A stretch of DNA of 10,728 nt from JANMEX01 sp043776635 (GTDB lineage: Bacteria; Pseudomonadota; Alphaproteobacteria; Rhizobiales; Rhizobiaceae): NCBI GenBank assembly GCA_043776635.1, contig JAYVRA010000018.1, positions 1-10,728 of the forward strand, given 5' to 3'. Positions 1-7,607 of this stretch are shown piece by piece (position 1 is the first letter of the stretch; each line of letters starts with the position of its first letter). Position numbers and translations under genes: made by a program. The notes under the pieces were generated by a model, which was given only the letters and a program-made list of their open reading frames with translations, made no database searches and had not been told where the DNA came from.

Positions 1-295
1 ACAAACCCAAACTGTCAACAAAGTTTTGTCAAAAATAAAATAATTCTTCCAAAGCCAAAACCAACTCCCAAAACATACGCTTTTTAGCCGGTTTATGACC
101 CCTTTCGCTATCAATTCGCTGAAATGGCATAGCAAAACAACAGAAAAATCAGAGCCAATATGGGCAGCCTTCCTCACCACCTGTGGATAATGCATGTAAT
201 ACGAACCCAAATTGTTCGTTGCCAACTGCCTCACCTTTGCCGCACTGTTGCCGGAGAGGCAAATCACGGGCAATCGGAAAGGGGGTAGATCAGGC
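1..295. other. Upstream non-coding region of the antiporter gene
   Basis: No convincing gene is seen here. The stretch is AT-rich at its left end. It holds a perfect match to the DnaA-box consensus on the minus strand (182-190) and a short inverted repeat with 6-bp arms and a 7-base spacer (ACGAAC at 201-206, GTTCGT at 214-219). A TTG at 212 opens the antiporter frame further upstream, but the 28 extra residues (212-295) are polar, do not look like a transporter N-terminus and lack a good ribosome binding site. I treat that segment as leader, not coding sequence. No promoter can be assigned with confidence. Confidence 0.5.
182..190 (-). promoter_or_regulatory. Single consensus DnaA-box-like 9-mer
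   Basis: The plus strand reads TGTGGATAA, the exact reverse complement of the classic DnaA box TTATCCACA. It stands alone: I saw no second box or AT-rich unwinding element typical of an origin. It could be a titration or regulatory site for DnaA, or a chance match. Confidence 0.3.
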
Positions 296-2119
296 GTGGC
301 AGACAACATCTATCTTTTGACGCTTGTGGGAACCGCGCTGGTGCTGGCGGCGGCGTTCTCGTCTTTGATTGCATTTCGCTTCGGCGCGCCTTTGTTGCTA
401 TTGTTCTTGAGCATCGGACTGCTGACCGGCGTGGACGGGCTTGGCATCCAATTTGACAACACCGAAGTCGCTTATTTTGTCGGCTCCATTGCGCTGTCAA
501 TCATCCTGTTCGACTCCGGCTACGGCACACCCATCCACGCGCTGCGCCAAGCCGCAGCTCCCGCACTTTCTTTGGCAACGATTGGCGTCATCATAACAGC
601 TGGCATATTTGCCTTTGCCGCTAAATATCTGCTCGGCCTTGGCTGGGTGGAATCCTTTCTGCTCGGCGCGATTACCGGCTCGACGGATGCGGCTGCCGTG
701 TTTTTCCTTTTGCGCGCGGGCAATACCAATATCCGCGAGCGCGTGCGCTCCACGCTGGAAATCGAGTCCGGCTCCAATGACCCGATCGCGATCTTCCTGA
801 CCATCTCGCTGGTGGAACTTTTGGCACTCGGCCACGCCGCTGAACTTGGTCCGATAGCGCTTGGCGTAGTTGCAGGCTTCATGAAAGAAATGTTCATCGG
901 CGCGGTAATTGGCGGCACAGGCGGCGCGGTCATCCAGCGGCTGGTGGAAAAGCTCGACATTGATCGCGGCCTGTTGCCCATCTTGGTTCTGGCGCTATCG
1001 CTGATGATCTACGGCTTCGCCGGCGTAGCGGGCGGCTCCGGGTTTCTCGCGGTTTATCTCGCCGGCATCGTTGCAGGAAACGCCAATCTGCGTTCACACA
1101 ATGCCATCAAGCATTTTCAAGACGGTGTGTCATGGCTGTCACAGATCATCATGTTTCTCGTGCTCGGCCTATATGCCACGCCGTCAGAGTTCGTGCCGCT
1201 GCTCATTCCTTCGGTTCTGCTGGCATTGGTGCTGATATTCATTGCCCGCCCCTTAGCCGTTGCCATCGCGCTGTTTCCATTCAAATTCCAGCGCACCGAA
1301 ACCGCCTTCCTGTCATGGGTCGGCCTGCGCGGCGCGGTGTCAATATTGCTGGCGCTGACGCCAATTTTGGGCGGCTTGCCGCAAGGCCGTTTGATTTTCA
1401 ACGTCGCGTTTATCATCGTTATGGTGTCACTGATTGTGCAGGGCTGGACGGTTCTGCCACTGGCCAAACGCCTCGGCCTCATCATCCCGCCGCGCATCGG
1501 CCCTGTCGATAAGGTTGAGCTGGAACTGCCCGGCTCCGCGCATCACGAACTGCTGGCGTACAAAATCGTTGATGGCAGCCCTGTCGCCCGCACGGGCCGC
1601 ATTCCGCGCTGGGCGCGACCTTCGCTGGTGGTGCGGGACGGGCGCTCACTTCAATTCCAATATGCCGGACGGCCCCGCGCCGGCGATCATGTTTATATCT
1701 TCGTCTCGGATAAATACCCGCGCCTGCTCGACAGGCTGTTCGCCTCCAAAGCACCTGTGGCGGCAGATGATGAAGACTTTTTCGGCGCTTTCGGCATCGA
1801 CCCGTCGCGCCCCTCATCGGAACTCACGATTGCCTATGGCGTAACCCTTACCGAGGCTGAGGCCAGGCAAACCATCGGCACTTTCGTTACCGAGCGCCTC
1901 GGCGGGCGTGTTGAATATGCCGACCGCCTGCCGCTGGGCGATATCGAACTCATTGTGCGCGATTTGGATGAAAACGGCCATGTCACGGAAATAGGTGTTT
2001 CGCTCGACCCGCAAATTGAGCCGCCGCGCATTCCGGCATTCCTCAACCCCCGCGACCTCATCAAATCCGGCACGGTATTTATCCGCAACCAAACAGAAAA
2101 ACTGCGCCGCAAATTCTAA
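296..2119 (+). CDS. Potassium/proton antiporter, CPA1 family (NhaP2/CvrA-like)
   Basis: This is an inner-membrane cation/proton antiporter of the NhaP2/CvrA type, expected to extrude K+ (possibly Na+) in exchange for protons and so help with pH, osmotic and ion homeostasis. From the GTG at 296 the protein is 607 residues. That start is preceded by a purine-rich Shine-Dalgarno (GGAAAGGGGG, 276-285) about ten bases away and puts a hydrophobic helix at residue 5. Residues ~5-400 are a run of hydrophobic helices with the CPA1 signatures GSTDAAAV (128-135) and ESGSNDP (157-163), which includes the conserved ND pair. After the membrane part comes a soluble TrkA-C/RCK-C-like domain (~405-485), then a CorC/HlyC-type transporter-associated domain (~500-580, starting FFGAFGID). 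This order and length match NhaP2 proteins. It lies 68 bases before pgk on the same strand, with no strong terminator visible between them. The ion specificity is inferred from the family. Confidence 0.9.
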   Translation: MADNIYLLTLVGTALVLAAAFSSLIAFRFGAPLLLLFLSIGLLTGVDGLGIQFDNTEVAYFVGSIALSIILFDSGYGTPIHALRQAAAPALSLATIGVIITAGIFAFAAKYLLGLGWVESFLLGAITGSTDAAAVFFLLRAGNTNIRERVRSTLEIESGSNDPIAIFLTISLVELLALGHAAELGPIALGVVAGFMKEMFIGAVIGGTGGAVIQRLVEKLDIDRGLLPILVLALSLMIYGFAGVAGGSGFLAVYLAGIVAGNANLRSHNAIKHFQDGVSWLSQIIMFLVLGLYATPSEFVPLLIPSVLLALVLIFIARPLAVAIALFPFKFQRTETAFLSWVGLRGAVSILLALTPILGGLPQGRLIFNVAFIIVMVSLIVQGWTVLPLAKRLGLIIPPRIGPVDKVELELPGSAHHELLAYKIVDGSPVARTGRIPRWARPSLVVRDGRSLQFQYAGRPRAGDHVYIFVSDKYPRLLDRLFASKAPVAADDEDFFGAFGIDPSRPSSELTIAYGVTLTEAEARQTIGTFVTERLGGRVEYADRLPLGDIELIVRDLDENGHVTEIGVSLDPQIEPPRIPAFLNPRDLIKSGTVFIRNQTEKLRRKF

Positions 2120-2187
2120 TTCCAACTTGCAGCATTTTTGCACCTGTATATGGTCCCAAAAATTCAACCTGACCTAAAGGCCCTCCC

Positions 2188-3381
2188 ATGACCAGCTTCA
2201 AAACAATGGACTCCCTCAACGATGTGCGCGGCAAGCGCGTGCTTGTTCGGGTGGATTTGAACGTGCCGATGATTGACGGCAATGTGAGCGATTTAACACG
2301 CATCGAACGAATTGCGCCGACGATACGGGAACTGCACGAAAAAGGTGCGAAGGTGATACTATTGGCGCATTTTGGCCGCCCGAAAGGCGCAGAACCGTCA
2401 TTGTCTCTTGCTCCGGTCGCCGCATCTGCTTCGCACGTTTTCCGTTGCCCAGTCGCATTCGCTTGCGACTGTATTGGTGCACCCGCAGAAGCTGCCATTG
2501 CGGCCATGAATGACGGCGATATTGTCTGCCTCGAAAACACCCGCTTCCACAAAGGCGAAGAAGCCAATGATCCGGCATTCGTGGCAGCGCTTGCCAGCCT
2601 CGGCGATATCTTCATCAACGATGCCTTCTCCGCCGCCCACCGCGCTCATGCCACCACCGAAGGTTTGGCGCACCATCTGCCTTCTTACGCCGGCCGCACC
2701 ATGCAGGCGGAACTTGAAGCACTTGAGAAGGGTCTGGGCAAGCCTGTGAAGCCAGTCGTCGCCATTGTTGGCGGCGCAAAGGTTTCCACCAAAATTGACC
2801 TCCTGATGAACCTCGTCAAAAAGGTTGACGCGCTGATTATCGGCGGCGGCATGGCCAATACGTTCCTTGCCGCTAAAGGCATCAATGTCGGCAAATCATT
2901 ATGTGAGCATGATCTTGCGCCGACGGCGCGCCAAATCATGATTGAAGCGGCATCCGCCGGATGCGCCATCGTGCTGCCGGAAGACGGCGTGGTTGCCCGA
3001 GAGTTCAAGGCCAATGCGGCCAATGAAATTGTCGATGTGAACACCATTCCGGCAAACGCCATGATGCTTGATGTCGGCCCGAAATCAATCGCGGCTATAT
3101 CAGCGTGGATTGAAAAAGCCCGTACGCTGGTGTGGAACGGCCCGCTCGGCGCGTTTGAAATCACACCTTTCGATATTTCCACTGTTGCAGCCGCAAAGGT
3201 TGCTGCCCGCCAAACCAAGGCTGGCAAGCTCACCTCCGTGGCAGGCGGCGGCGATACTGTATCGGCGCTCAACCATGCGGGCGTGGCGGATGATTTCACC
3301 TATGTTTCCACTGCTGGCGGCGCGTTTCTTGAGTGGATGGAAGGCAAAGTATTGCCTGGTGTGGAAGTGCTGAAGTCGTAA
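2188..3381 (+). CDS. pgk: Phosphoglycerate kinase
   Basis: This cytoplasmic enzyme of glycolysis, gluconeogenesis and the Calvin cycle transfers phosphate between 1,3-bisphosphoglycerate and ADP to give 3-phosphoglycerate and ATP, reversibly. The 397-residue length is typical of bacterial PGK. Family signatures are all present: RVDLNVP (21-27), the substrate-binding HFGRPKG (61-67), ENTRF (116-120), GGAKVSTK (195-202), WNGPLGAFE (316-324) and the nucleotide-binding GGGDT (353-357) near the C-terminus. The ATG at 2188 has a TAAAGG Shine-Dalgarno about seven bases upstream. The downstream stop is one base from the stop of the convergent membrane-protein gene, so transcription termination must occur inside or across that neighbour. 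A gap gene, the usual partner, is not in the window. Confidence 0.98.
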   Translation: MTSFKTMDSLNDVRGKRVLVRVDLNVPMIDGNVSDLTRIERIAPTIRELHEKGAKVILLAHFGRPKGAEPSLSLAPVAASASHVFRCPVAFACDCIGAPAEAAIAAMNDGDIVCLENTRFHKGEEANDPAFVAALASLGDIFINDAFSAAHRAHATTEGLAHHLPSYAGRTMQAELEALEKGLGKPVKPVVAIVGGAKVSTKIDLLMNLVKKVDALIIGGGMANTFLAAKGINVGKSLCEHDLAPTARQIMIEAASAGCAIVLPEDGVVAREFKANAANEIVDVNTIPANAMMLDVGPKSIAAISAWIEKARTLVWNGPLGAFEITPFDISTVAAAKVAARQTKAGKLTSVAGGGDTVSALNHAGVADDFTYVSTAGGAFLEWMEGKVLPGVEVLKS

Positions 3382-3382
3382 A

Positions 3383-3775
3383 TCAAACGCCTTCTATCAC
3401 GTGGCTTTGCTGCGATGCACCGGTAACGGATGCATCATCTTGCGTACCCGGCTTTCCAGTCGAGAGCAAAATCAGGCCGCCGGGGATTATCGCCACACCG
3501 GCGATCTCACGTGCAGTATAACGCTCGCCCAAGACCACACAGGCAATGGCAAAAGTCATCAGCAGTTCGAACGATAGCATCAGCACCATGACATAGCCAA
3601 GGCGCGTGGCTTTCAGCACTTCAATTTCCAGCCAACCGCCGGGGCCGAGCAATAAAAATACCACCGGCAAGGAGTAAACAAGCGGTGCGGCGCCCATCAC
3701 TTTCATGGCCCATGATGCAGCCATGAAGAAAAAAGCCGACCCAACCGTGAGGATCAAAACGAAAACTGTAGACAT
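3383..3775 (-). CDS. Small four-helix DMT/SMR-like membrane protein
   Basis: This is a 130-residue integral membrane protein with four predicted helices: ~2-24, ~31-49, ~60-82 and ~91-106. A hydrophilic tail follows (107-130). The pattern LGERYTAREIAG followed by a glycine-rich last helix (82-105) resembles the final helices of EamA/DMT transporters and of small multidrug resistance proteins. The size fits a half-length, dimerising SMR-type transporter. However, the essential membrane-embedded glutamate of EmrE helix 1 is absent; the only clearly intramembrane acidic residue is E70 in helix 3. Substrate and function are therefore unknown. The ATG at 3775 has an AAGG Shine-Dalgarno seven bases upstream. 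It is convergent with pgk, with one base between the stops. Export of a small metabolite or cation is a family-level guess. Confidence 0.75.
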   Translation of the reverse strand: MSTVFVLILTVGSAFFFMAASWAMKVMGAAPLVYSLPVVFLLLGPGGWLEIEVLKATRLGYVMVLMLSFELLMTFAIACVVLGERYTAREIAGVAIIPGGLILLSTGKPGTQDDASVTGASQQSHVIEGV

Positions 3776-3866
3776 GTGCTAACCTTGCCGGTTTCGCGCC
3801 CCGCAGTCACATTAGCATTGCGAAAAATATCGCACATCACCCATTCAGAATATGCGCACCCGCTGA

Positions 3867-5589
3867 TTACGTTAAAAATGGCTCTAATTCATTTAGTGCC
3901 ATGCGCCAATGCTGGAAAAATACCAATTGTCCGGTGTTTTCCACTATCGTCATGTTAATATTAAGATAGATATCTTGGAGTTCCAGCATCGTTGCCTTGG
4001 GCGATTGCGTGTCTTCGGCGCCGCGCAAAAGTCGAATGGGCACAGGGCATTTTTGCGCAAGCGGTTCCCGGTCGCCCTCTGAGGCAATGCAATCGCGCGC
4101 AAAGGCGTGATGGGCAATGTGCCAATCGCTCAAGCATATTTCAGAACCGGACAGCATCGCTTCGCGTACCACCGGCTCCAGAAATGTTTTCATATCACCA
4201 ACAGAATCGCCGTTTACGGCATTGAAAACCCGCTCCTTGCCAATGCACCGAGCCATCGAAAAACCAGCCTTGACCAAGATGGGCAAAATCAACGGCGCAT
4301 AGTGCACGTTGGCCAAAATGAAGCGATGTCATTTGCCCGTGCGTTCATACTGTTCAGGCGTTTGTAACGGCAATGAACCCGCGCACGACAGAATGCCGCT
4401 TATGCAATTTGGAGACTTATGCGCCAGCTGCACAGCATAGCGAAGATCAGCGCCAAACGCCAACATTGGCGTCCGCTCAATGTGGATGTGATCGAGAAAG
4501 CGGCGCAAGTCCTCCGCAGTCTCCAAGGGATAATTCGCGCTGCCTTGCAGCGGGGTACTATGACCATATCCCGAACGCATAGGAACAATCACACGAATTT
4601 TCCGGGCCATTGCCTATGCTTCAGCGCTTACGGTCCATCGTGTCAGCCCATATTTAAACGGCAAATCGAGGCACGGCCGGCCGGCCGGATCACCAAATTC
4701 AAAATAATCGTAGCGGCGGCCATCCGGCATGAACATGGTTTCAAACGGAATGGCACTGAGTGACCGGGGCGAGTTAACAATAGTTTCCGGTTCACTATCG
4801 GTGTGACCTACGACATCCATCAAACTCAAAACGATGCGGATCAATTCTATTTGCGAGCGCGTTTCAGTTTTGCGGGAATAGACCGCAGCTGCGAGCCCAC
4901 GGTGTCGAGCGAGCGTTCACGCTCTTTGCCAATCGACTTGATGGTCTTGCCTTCCGCGAAGCTTTGCACAATCTCCACTTCTGCCAATGTCAGCTTGAAT
5001 GCATCCCGCATCAGACCGGTGAGGTGTTGCGGCCAGCCTAACTCAGAGGTCCGAACCATGGCCAGCTTTACGCCTGATGGATTTGAAACCGGTGCTATAT
5101 GGAACACAATTACCCGCTCGTCGCTCTTGTTCATAAAGTGCAGGAGTGAGGACTTCGGCATTCGCCCTGTTGCCGCCGCTATCGCTTGGGATAATTGTCC
5201 AGTTTCATCATCGGTAAGTTCAAGCTCAGTAGTGTTCTGCCCAATTTGAATGCCTAATAATTTAGCCGCAGCATTGTTCGCATTTATGATGAGGCCTTAG
5301 CGCGTGACAGGAAAGGCCGCCGCAATTTCGGTTGCCAGTTTTGCTTGCCACTCGGTCGCCTCCGGCTCTCGCAAGCGATCTATAAAGTCACCGGCGCGGC
5401 GGGCATGAACGGCTATGTCGCTATCATCTATGGCGCTGGCGGTATCACGGCTGTGTTGCAGTGAGGTGCGAAGCGGGTATCCGTGCCTCCCGCGCTTCCA
5501 AAAGGCTTTCCAAACGCTCGGGGTCAAGTGCCACATTGTAGATATGGTCGATAAGCTCAGATTTTTTGCGATTGCTTGATTTCAGTCAT
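3867..5589 (-). pseudogene. Decayed LuxR-HTH/alpha-beta-hydrolase fusion gene
   Basis: This is a full-length but broken paralogue of the intact gene at 5880-7607, alignable from start (ATG at 5589, MTEIKQSQ) to stop (TAA at 3867-3869). Reading down the minus strand, the lesions are: an extra base in a run of six A (5562-5567); a second frameshift between about 5445 and 5495; an in-frame TAA at 5297-5299; a one-base loss near 4867-4871, inside the codons for the KTET segment after the HTH; a TAG at 4614-4616 replacing a glutamate codon; and a TGA at 4329-4331 replacing the tryptophan of GKWHRF. Fragments still show the PAS-like region, the HTH (LTLAEVEIVQSFAEGKTIKS) and the hydrolase-like domain. 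By eye roughly two thirds of residues match the intact copy in the C-terminal part. No single fragment is likely to be functional, although the last 149-residue piece (3867-4316) is open. Confidence 0.93.
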
Positions 5590-5879
5590 TCACCAGAGCC
5601 CTGCTTTACCAGCAATAGATAGACTTCAGTTAGAGCAACTGTCGCCGATGTAGAATCGGCGCATTGCTCCAAGTCCCTGTTTTGTCGCATCGTTTTAGCG
5701 CAAAACCGAACACACTTTTGCGAACGATGCTCTCAGTCCCTGTTTTGTCGCATCGTTTTAGCGCAAAACCGCACACACTTTTGCGAATGATGCACTTGAT
5801 ACCGTCTCTAACCATTAGGAAAATCTACACAACCGCTTTCTACTATAAATGGGTAACATCGGCGTGAATCCGGTGCTGC
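5590..5879. other. Spacer between the decayed and intact paralogues
   Basis: No plausible gene is seen. The spacer holds a 7-bp perfect inverted repeat (CGCCGAT 5643-5649, ATCGGCG 5655-5661, five-base loop) followed immediately by two tandem copies of a ~63-bp palindromic repeat (5672-5797). It should include the promoter of the decayed gene and the terminator of the intact gene, but neither is clear. Confidence 0.6.
5672..5797. repeat. Two tandem copies of a 63-bp palindromic repeat
   Basis: Copy one starts at 5672 and copy two at 5735, an exact 63-base period. About 59 of the 63 positions align, with only a few substitutions (for example CCGAACAC versus CCGCACAC, and GAACGATGC versus GAATGATGC). 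Each copy folds on itself: GCATCGTTTTAGCGCAAAA pairs with TTTTGCGAACGATGC, leaving a four-base bulge and a loop of about ten bases. The structure recalls dispersed intergenic palindromes common in Hyphomicrobiales genomes. This family resemblance is recalled from memory and was not searched. A 13-base core (TGTTTTGTCGCAT) recurs inverted at 8958-8970. Confidence 0.85.
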
Positions 5880-7607
5880 TCAACCCAAAAATACTTCCAA
5901 CTCATCTAACGCCATGCGCCACTCTTGGAAAAACAACAGTTGCCCGGCATTCTCGATGATAGATATATTCAGGTTTGGATAGGCGGACATCAGCTCCAGC
6001 ATCGTCGCCTTTGGCGACTGCGGGTCTTCAGCACCTTGCAACATGCGCACGGGTACGGGGCAATTATGCACCGTGTCTGCCCAGTTGCCTTCCGAATCAA
6101 TGCACTCCCGTGCAAAGGCTTCATGCGCGATGTGCCAGTCACTCAAGGATATTTCCGAACCAAGCAGCATGGCCTCGCGCACCTCAGGCAAAGCAAATGT
6201 GCGCACATCGGCAGGTGAATCAGCATTGACTGAATTAAGAAAGCGCTCTTTCCCGATGCGCCGCGCCAGCGAGAACCCGGCCTTCACGAGGAAGGGCAAA
6301 ATCAGTGGCGCGTAGCGGGCATTGGCCAAAATAAACCGGTGCCACTTGCCCATCCGTTCATATTGCGCGGCAGTCTGCGTAGGCAATGTGCCGGAACAGG
6401 CAAGAATGCCACTCACCAAATTAGGCTGCGCTGCCGCCAAACGCATCGCATAACGAATGTCCGCGCCAAGACAAAGGATTGCCGTTTTCTCGATTTTCAA
6501 GTGTTTTAACAGCCGCCCAAGATCCGCCCCCGTCTCAAAGGCATAGTTCACACGCGGCGGCAGCTGTCCGCTATGGCCGTAACCGGCGCGTACAGGCACG
6601 ATAATGCGAATATTGCGCTTGATCGCCTCTACTTCCGCGCTGGCCGGCCAGCGTGTCAGGCCATAGTCAATTGGCAGATAGAGGCAAGGCCGCCCCGCCG
6701 GGCTGCCATACTCAAAATAATCATAGCGCCGCCCGCCGGGCATCGTCATGGTCTCAAAAGGAATGGGCTTTAGCGAGCCGCCCGCGCTGACCCTGGTTTC
6801 CGGCTCGCCGTTTGCATGGCCTACAACATCCATCAAACTGAGTGTAATGCGGATAAGCTCGGTCTGCGATCGGGTTTCGGTCTTGGCCAAAATGGACCGT
6901 AGTTGTGTGCGAACGGTCTCTTGCGAGCGCGCCCGCTCTGTACCAATTGCTTTGACGCTCTTGCCTTCAACAAGTCCGCGTACGATCTCAATTTCCGCCA
7001 AAGTCAGCTTAAACGCATCCTTCATCAACTTGGTGAGATTTTCCGGCCAGCCCAGTTCCGAGGTGCGCACCATCGCCATCGGTACGCTGGTTTGGCCTAA
7101 TATCGGGGCGATGTGAAAGACAATCGCCCTATCATCGCTTGCCGCGCTAAAGCGTAATAAGGATGACTTTCTGGACTTTCCAGCAGCCGCCGCAATGGCC
7201 TCAACCAACTTTGCGGCTTCGCCGCCGGCCAGTTTCAAAACGCTGATGTCTTTGCCGATTTGTATGCCGAACAGCAGTTCAGCTGCCTGATTGGCCTCTA
7301 AAATTCTGCCGCCGGGGCTGGCGCAAAAGGTCGCTGCGATTTCCGTTGCCAATTTTGTTTGCCAGTTTTCCTGATCCGGCTCACGCAACCGGTCGAGAAA
7401 ATCACCAGCGCGGCGGGCGTGTACGGCAAATTCACTGTATTCATCAACCATGCCGCCATTTGGACCAAATTGAGGTTGCGCATCGCGTAGCGGGTGCATG
7501 CGTTTTTCCCACGCATCAAGCAGTTGCTCATAGCGCCCGGGGTCCAGTGCCACGTCATAAATATGGTCGATTATGTCTGCTTTTCGAGACGGATCTGTAT
7601 TTGTCAT
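5880..7607 (-). CDS. LuxR-type HTH regulator with C-terminal alpha/beta-hydrolase-like domain
   Basis: This is a probable cytoplasmic transcription regulator of 575 residues from the ATG at 7607. That start is chosen because it aligns with the ATG of the decayed paralogue; a TTG at 7646 or an ATG at 7637 would add 13 or 10 residues. Order of parts: an N-terminal segment IIDHIYDVALDP (12-23), as in other LuxR-family proteins; a PAS-like region (~95-185, GRILEANQAAELLFG); a LuxR-type HTH (~197-255, LTLAEIEIVRGLVEGKSVKA then TVRTQLRSILAKT); and an alpha/beta-hydrolase-like domain (~282-575). In that last domain the usual nucleophile elbow G-x-S-x-G reads GADIR (381-385). The position of the catalytic histidine reads GQLLFF (Q556), while the acid-loop motif GAED (525-528) remains. 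Hydrolysis is therefore doubtful and a sensory role is inferred. Target genes and ligand are unknown. It is divergent from the aldolase gene across a dyad-rich spacer. Confidence 0.88.
   Translation of the reverse strand: MTNTDPSRKADIIDHIYDVALDPGRYEQLLDAWEKRMHPLRDAQPQFGPNGGMVDEYSEFAVHARRAGDFLDRLREPDQENWQTKLATEIAATFCASPGGRILEANQAAELLFGIQIGKDISVLKLAGGEAAKLVEAIAAAAGKSRKSSLLRFSAASDDRAIVFHIAPILGQTSVPMAMVRTSELGWPENLTKLMKDAFKLTLAEIEIVRGLVEGKSVKAIGTERARSQETVRTQLRSILAKTETRSQTELIRITLSLMDVVGHANGEPETRVSAGGSLKPIPFETMTMPGGRRYDYFEYGSPAGRPCLYLPIDYGLTRWPASAEVEAIKRNIRIIVPVRAGYGHSGQLPPRVNYAFETGADLGRLLKHLKIEKTAILCLGADIRYAMRLAAAQPNLVSGILACSGTLPTQTAAQYERMGKWHRFILANARYAPLILPFLVKAGFSLARRIGKERFLNSVNADSPADVRTFALPEVREAMLLGSEISLSDWHIAHEAFARECIDSEGNWADTVHNCPVPVRMLQGAEDPQSPKATMLELMSAYPNLNISIIENAGQLLFFQEWRMALDELEVFLG

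Noticed and set aside
13..32. TGTCAA direct repeat as a possible operator
   Set aside because: The six-base units with a 14-base period in AT-rich sequence are too short to distinguish from chance.
212..295. Upstream TTG start giving a 635-residue antiporter
   Set aside because: The extra 28 residues are polar, there is no Shine-Dalgarno before 212, and the GTG at 296 has a strong purine-rich site and begins at the expected first membrane helix.
520..981. Long antisense frames within the antiporter and pgk genes
   Set aside because: They are complementary-strand shadows of strongly conserved coding regions and have no recognisable domain.
3867..4316. Separate stand-alone alpha/beta-hydrolase gene
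   Set aside because: It is the C-terminal remnant of the decayed fusion, begins at an internal TTG just after the nonsense codon and lacks the first half of the hydrolase fold.
5672..5797. CRISPR array
   Set aside because: There are only two units, they are directly adjacent without unique spacers, and no cas gene is present.
5630..5867. Small ORFs on both strands across the tandem repeat (such as 5630-5815 minus and 5664-5867 plus)
   Set aside because: They simply read through the 63-bp repeat, giving a duplicated peptide, and show no ribosome binding site.
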